Below the pieces are notes generated by a model. That model saw nothing but the letters and a program-made list of their open reading frames with translations, did not search any database and was not told the DNA's origin. A stretch of DNA of 14,914 nucleotides from Phycisphaera mikurensis NBRC 102666 (GTDB lineage: Bacteria; Planctomycetota; Phycisphaerae; Phycisphaerales; SM1A02): the NCBI GenBank assembly GCA_945870475.1, contig CAMBSR010000026.1, positions 1 through 14,914 on the forward strand, written 5' to 3'. This document shows, piece after piece, positions 12,436 to 14,914 of the stretch (the stretch's first letter is position 1; each line of letters starts with the position of its first letter). Position numbers and translations under genes: made by a program.

Positions 12436-13742
12436 GCGCGGGTTTCCTGGGGGACTCGGGCGAGGGCGCACTGCCGGCGCTCGCGCTCGGATGGTTCGTG
12501 GCCCTGCTCTTCCTCTGGCTCTGGTGGAGCAGGACGCGGTTCGCGCGGCTCCTGAAGGACATCCCCAGCACGCCGATACGCGGCGTCTTCGTGGGCCTCG
12601 TGGAGACGTCCGGCAAGGTGGAGCACGACGATCCCATGATCGCCACGCTGAGCGGCCTACCGTGCGTCCATTACGTGTGGTCGGTCTCCGAGCACTGGCG
12701 CCGCACGCAGACCTACAAGGACTCCAAGGGCCGCACGCAGACCCGCGTGGTGCACGGAAGCGACGTCGTCGCCTCGGGCGGCGAAAGCAGCGACCTGCGC
12801 CTGCGCGACGCGACCGGCGCCATCATCGTTCGCTCACTGGGCGCCTCGTGGACGCCCGTCGGCACCTTCGCGCGCTCGGCCACGCGCGGCGACGCGCTGT
12901 ACCACACGCAGGCCCCCGACCGCGTGGTGGCCGGCAGCACCGGGCGGCGCACCTTCTCCGAGAGCGCGGTGCCGGTGGGCTACACCGCATGGGTCATCGG
13001 CAACGCCCGCGTGCGATTCGATGGCCTGGCACTCGAGATCGGTTCCGGCGCGGACGAAGGCATCTTCATGATCTCGCTCGCCGGCGAGCGCTCGCACGCC
13101 ATCACGGCGCGGGTGCTGGCGTGGCTGGGGCTGGTGCTCGGCACGGCGTGCGCCGGTGGCGCGGGCATGGCGCTTGCCACCGCCGTGCGGCTGCCGATCG
13201 ACGGCGTGGACGAGCGCACCGGCTCCATCGTGCTGGCATCCGCCAACCTGGCCCTCTGGCTGCTGGTGGTGGGCGGCATGTGGGCATTCATCGTCCGTAA
13301 CGGCGCCGTGCGCGTACGCACCCGCTGGGAGCGCGCTGCATCGCTCATGGACGTGGAGCTGAAGCGGCGCGCCGACCTCATCCCCAACCTGGTGGCGGTC
13401 ACGCGCGGCGGCGCTGCGCACGAGGCCGCGGTGCAGCGCGCCATGGCGGAACTGCGCGCAGGGGCGGCGTCGCCGGGCGTGTTCGGGATCCTGGCGGAGC
13501 GTTACCCCACCCTGCGCGCGGACGGGGCGTTCCTCGCGCTCCAGCGCGAACTGACGGAGACGGAGTCGCGCATCGCGCAGTCGCGCACGTTCGAGATCCA
13601 GAGCCGCGAGCGGCTGCTCGAGCGGCTGGGCACGTTTCCCGAGGGGCTGATCGCGCGCGTCATGGGCGTTTCGCGGCCGCCGCCATCGCTTGCTTCACCC
13701 GCTCCGCGACCATCTTCGCCAGGCAATCCGCCTCCAGGTTGA
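12432..13742 (+). CDS. Membrane protein fusing a GIDE-like domain to a LemA domain
   Basis: The 436-residue product has a first transmembrane helix at about 14-34, then a GIDE-like domain (about 44-220; LSGLPCVHYVWSVSEHW at 73-89 is the clearest signature, related to the membrane-side domain of MULAN-type proteins), then two helices at about 226-250 and 266-288. A LemA domain follows at about 296-412: RWERAASLMDVELKRRADLI (298-317), PNLVAVTRG, YPTLRADGAFLALQREL (358-374) and TETESRIAQSR (375-385). The last 24 residues are a Pro/Ser tail. LemA proteins are normally about 190 residues with one N-terminal helix. Neither domain has an established enzymatic role in bacteria. Start by ATGA overlap with the phosphatase. 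The 3' end overlaps ribE antisense by 83 bp. Confidence 0.88.
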   Translation: MSAGFLGDSGEGALPALALGWFVALLFLWLWWSRTRFARLLKDIPSTPIRGVFVGLVETSGKVEHDDPMIATLSGLPCVHYVWSVSEHWRRTQTYKDSKGRTQTRVVHGSDVVASGGESSDLRLRDATGAIIVRSLGASWTPVGTFARSATRGDALYHTQAPDRVVAGSTGRRTFSESAVPVGYTAWVIGNARVRFDGLALEIGSGADEGIFMISLAGERSHAITARVLAWLGLVLGTACAGGAGMALATAVRLPIDGVDERTGSIVLASANLALWLLVVGGMWAFIVRNGAVRVRTRWERAASLMDVELKRRADLIPNLVAVTRGGAAHEAAVQRAMAELRAGAASPGVFGILAERYPTLRADGAFLALQRELTETESRIAQSRTFEIQSRERLLERLGTFPEGLIARVMGVSRPPPSLASPAPRPSSPGNPPPG

Positions 13743-14280
13743 GGCGGCTGCCGGCCGCGCGCACACGCAGCGTGGTCTTGGCAAGCGTGGCGGGAATCAG
13801 GGTCACCTCGAACCATCCATCGCCCACGGCGGCAAGCGTCAGGCTGACGCCGTCCACCGAGATGCTGCCGCGCTCGGTGAGGTGTTCCATGACGGCCGTC
13901 GGCGCGGCGATCCGCGTCCGCCACTCGCCGGCGGCGGTGGAGACCGAGAGCACCTCGCCGATGGCGTCCACGTGGCCCTGGACAAGGTGGCCGCCCAGGA
14001 GCGTCGATGCGGTGGCCGCGTGCTCGAGGTTCACCTCGTCGCCCACGCGCAGCGCACCGGTGGTGGTGAGCGAGAGGGTCTGCGGGATCACGTCGAAGCG
14101 GAGCGGCGCGCCGGCGGCGGGCGTACCCACCACGGTGAGGCAGCAGCCGTTCACGGCGATGGAGTCGCCGTCGGAAGGCGCGTGCCCCCAGCCGCAGGTG
14201 TCGATCTCGAGGCGCATGCCCCACGGCTCCGGGCGGAGTGCGGCGACGCGACCTTGGTGCTCGATGATTCCGGTGAACAT
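13660..14280 (-). CDS. ribE: Riboflavin synthase alpha subunit
   Basis: Dismutates two 6,7-dimethyl-8-ribityllumazine molecules to riboflavin in the cytoplasm. The 206-residue product is two tandem lumazine-binding repeats: repeat 1 (1-95) opens with MFTGIIEHQG and has IAVNGCCLTV (41-50); repeat 2 (about 96-190) has HLVQGHVDAIG (98-108) and SVDGVSLTLA (141-150), then LIPATLAKTTL (161-171). Both are complete. The ATG at 14280 is fixed by the family N-terminus and has a GGAG 6 nt upstream. It lies 27 nt after the SpoIID-like gene on the same strand. No other rib genes are in the window. The last 28 codons lie antisense to the end of the GIDE-LemA gene; that part (KMVAERVKQAMAAAAKRP) is the usual variable C-terminal helix. 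Confidence 0.96.
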   Translation of the reverse strand: MFTGIIEHQGRVAALRPEPWGMRLEIDTCGWGHAPSDGDSIAVNGCCLTVVGTPAAGAPLRFDVIPQTLSLTTTGALRVGDEVNLEHAATASTLLGGHLVQGHVDAIGEVLSVSTAAGEWRTRIAAPTAVMEHLTERGSISVDGVSLTLAAVGDGWFEVTLIPATLAKTTLRVRAAGSRLNLEADCLAKMVAERVKQAMAAAAKRP

Positions 14281-14286
14281 GGCGGG

Positions 14287-14290
14287 CTCC
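14287..14290 (-). promoter_or_regulatory. GGAG ribosome binding site of ribE
   Basis: On the minus strand GCGGAGCCCGCCATG places a GGAG about 6 nt before the ribE ATG. It is an operon-internal start, in contrast to the promoter-proximal genes here that lack such a site. Confidence 0.5.
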
Positions 14291-14307
14291 GCGGCCCCGC
14301 CGGCGCG

Positions 14308-14914
14308 TCAGTACGCGCGGACGACGGCCGCACCGGGATAGTAGATGCCCAGGATGGCCGGCGCCTTCAGCCCAGCCAGCGCCTTGGACTCTGCGCCGAA
14401 CTGGCACATGCCCACGCCGTGGCCGTAGCCCTGACCCACGAAGACCACCTCGGTGCCGCGGACGGCGGCGCTGCTCAGGTGGCTGCTGTTGATGCGCTGC
14501 TTGGGGGCGGGCTGGCCCTCGGCCGCGTAGTTCACGGCACGCCGGAACTCCTCGGCGCGCATCTCGAAGGTCCGGCCCTGTGCATCGGTGATGCGCAGGC
14601 GGTTGGGGCGGCCCGCAGAGTTGCTCGTGGCGACCTCGATCGCACGGATGGCCGTGATGCCCGAAAGCTGTTCGAGCGGCGCGTCGTCGGCGATGTCGAC
14701 GATGCCGTTACTCGCCGGCAGGCGCGACGCGGAGGCAATCTGCGCGGGAAGCGGCGCGGTTGGGGCTGCGGCCGGGCTTGCGGTGGCTGCACCGGTCGCG
14801 GGCTGGTGCGCGCCGAGGGGCTCCTCGGGAATCGCGCTGGAGACGTTGGTGCCGACCGGAGCGCTCGCCGTGGGTGCCGGAAGCGGCGAGGCAGGAGCAC
14901 CCGTGCGCGCCATG
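14308..14914 (-). CDS. C-terminal part of a SpoIID/LytB-domain protein, cut by the window edge
   Basis: SpoIID-type proteins are secreted or membrane-anchored peptidoglycan glycan-strand transglycosylases that act on denuded glycan in sporulating Firmicutes; homologues also occur in non-sporulating phyla. About 200 residues are visible. The first 65 are a Pro/Ala/Ser-rich stretch, probably a disordered insertion or linker. From about 85 the sequence matches the end of the domain: IRAIEVATSNSAGRPNRLRI, FRRAVNYAAEG, then VFVGQGYGHGVGMCQFGAES and ILGIYYPGAAV. A Met sits at the very edge of the window (14913), but the N-terminal half of the domain is missing, so the gene almost certainly continues beyond it. 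The downstream ribE follows after 27 nt. The catalytic Glu lies in the missing part and cannot be checked. Confidence 0.82.
   Translation of the reverse strand, partial: MARTGAPASPLPAPTASAPVGTNVSSAIPEEPLGAHQPATGAATASPAAAPTAPLPAQIASASRLPASNGIVDIADDAPLEQLSGITAIRAIEVATSNSAGRPNRLRITDAQGRTFEMRAEEFRRAVNYAAEGQPAPKQRINSSHLSSAAVRGTEVVFVGQGYGHGVGMCQFGAESKALAGLKAPAILGIYYPGAAVVRAY

Noticed and set aside
10981..12471. 496-codon minus-strand frame opposite the PP2C phosphatase
   Set aside because: The plus strand carries all phosphatase motifs in order; the minus frame is low-complexity and has no motif.
1..14914. CRISPR array, tRNA, rRNA or insertion sequence
   Set aside because: I saw no regularly spaced direct repeats, tRNA-like GGTTCGANTCC arm with acceptor stem, rRNA signature, or transposase frame with flanking inverted repeats.

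Overview
The window is about 70% G+C by eye, densely coded, and carries genes on both strands with no RNA gene, insertion sequence or CRISPR array that I could see. The gene mix suggests a Gram-negative, LPS-making bacterium outside the Proteobacteria, and Planctomycetota (Phycisphaerae-like) is my best guess. The reasons are a metal-dependent KdsA (Kdo, hence an outer membrane) next to an McsA/McsB protein-arginine-kinase pair, a SpoIID/LytB-type protein in what is probably a non-sporulating cell, and a GIDE-LemA fusion. This is inference from gene content, not a phylogeny.

Layout. Positions 1-1972 (minus): a small unrecognised membrane protein, then hisS one base downstream, then the first 15 codons of a further gene running off the left edge. 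2071-3273 (minus): a Gfo/Idh/MocA oxidoreductase, divergent across 26 bp from a plus-strand membrane-anchored protein made of about 14 repeats of ~22 residues (3300-4514), followed by a small conserved-looking hypothetical (4556-4987). 4988-5395 holds no convincing gene, only hairpins between convergent genes. 5396-6812 (minus): a DUF1444 protein and then a glutamine amidotransferase (TrpG/PabA). 6989-9409 (plus): kdsA, mcsA and mcsB, with mcsA/mcsB overlapping at GTGA. 9419-9712 (minus): a pterin-4a-carbinolamine dehydratase, divergent across 25 bp from gluQ (9738-10712, plus). The plus-strand run then continues with a DUF192 exported protein, a SpoIIE/RsbU-type PP2C phosphatase and a GIDE-LemA fusion, all with overlapping ends. 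13660-14913 (minus): the C-terminal part of a SpoIID/LytB protein, then riboflavin synthase, whose 3' end overlaps the 3' end of the LemA fusion by 83 bp.

The most striking non-gene signal is in the starts. Nearly every gene that is not translationally coupled to an upstream neighbour has a TANNNT (-10 like) hexamer ending only 5-12 nt before its start codon and no Shine-Dalgarno, which implies leaderless or near-leaderless mRNAs. At both divergent gene pairs the two -10 elements lie on top of one another in a tiny dyad, so each looks like one bidirectional promoter. Operon-internal starts instead use stop/start overlaps or an ordinary GGAG.

Functionally most of the window is housekeeping (tRNA charging and tRNA modification, Kdo, riboflavin, folate/tryptophan, pterin recycling) plus protein quality control (McsAB). 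The parts that look least described are the 22-residue-repeat protein and the DUF192/PP2C/GIDE-LemA cluster.
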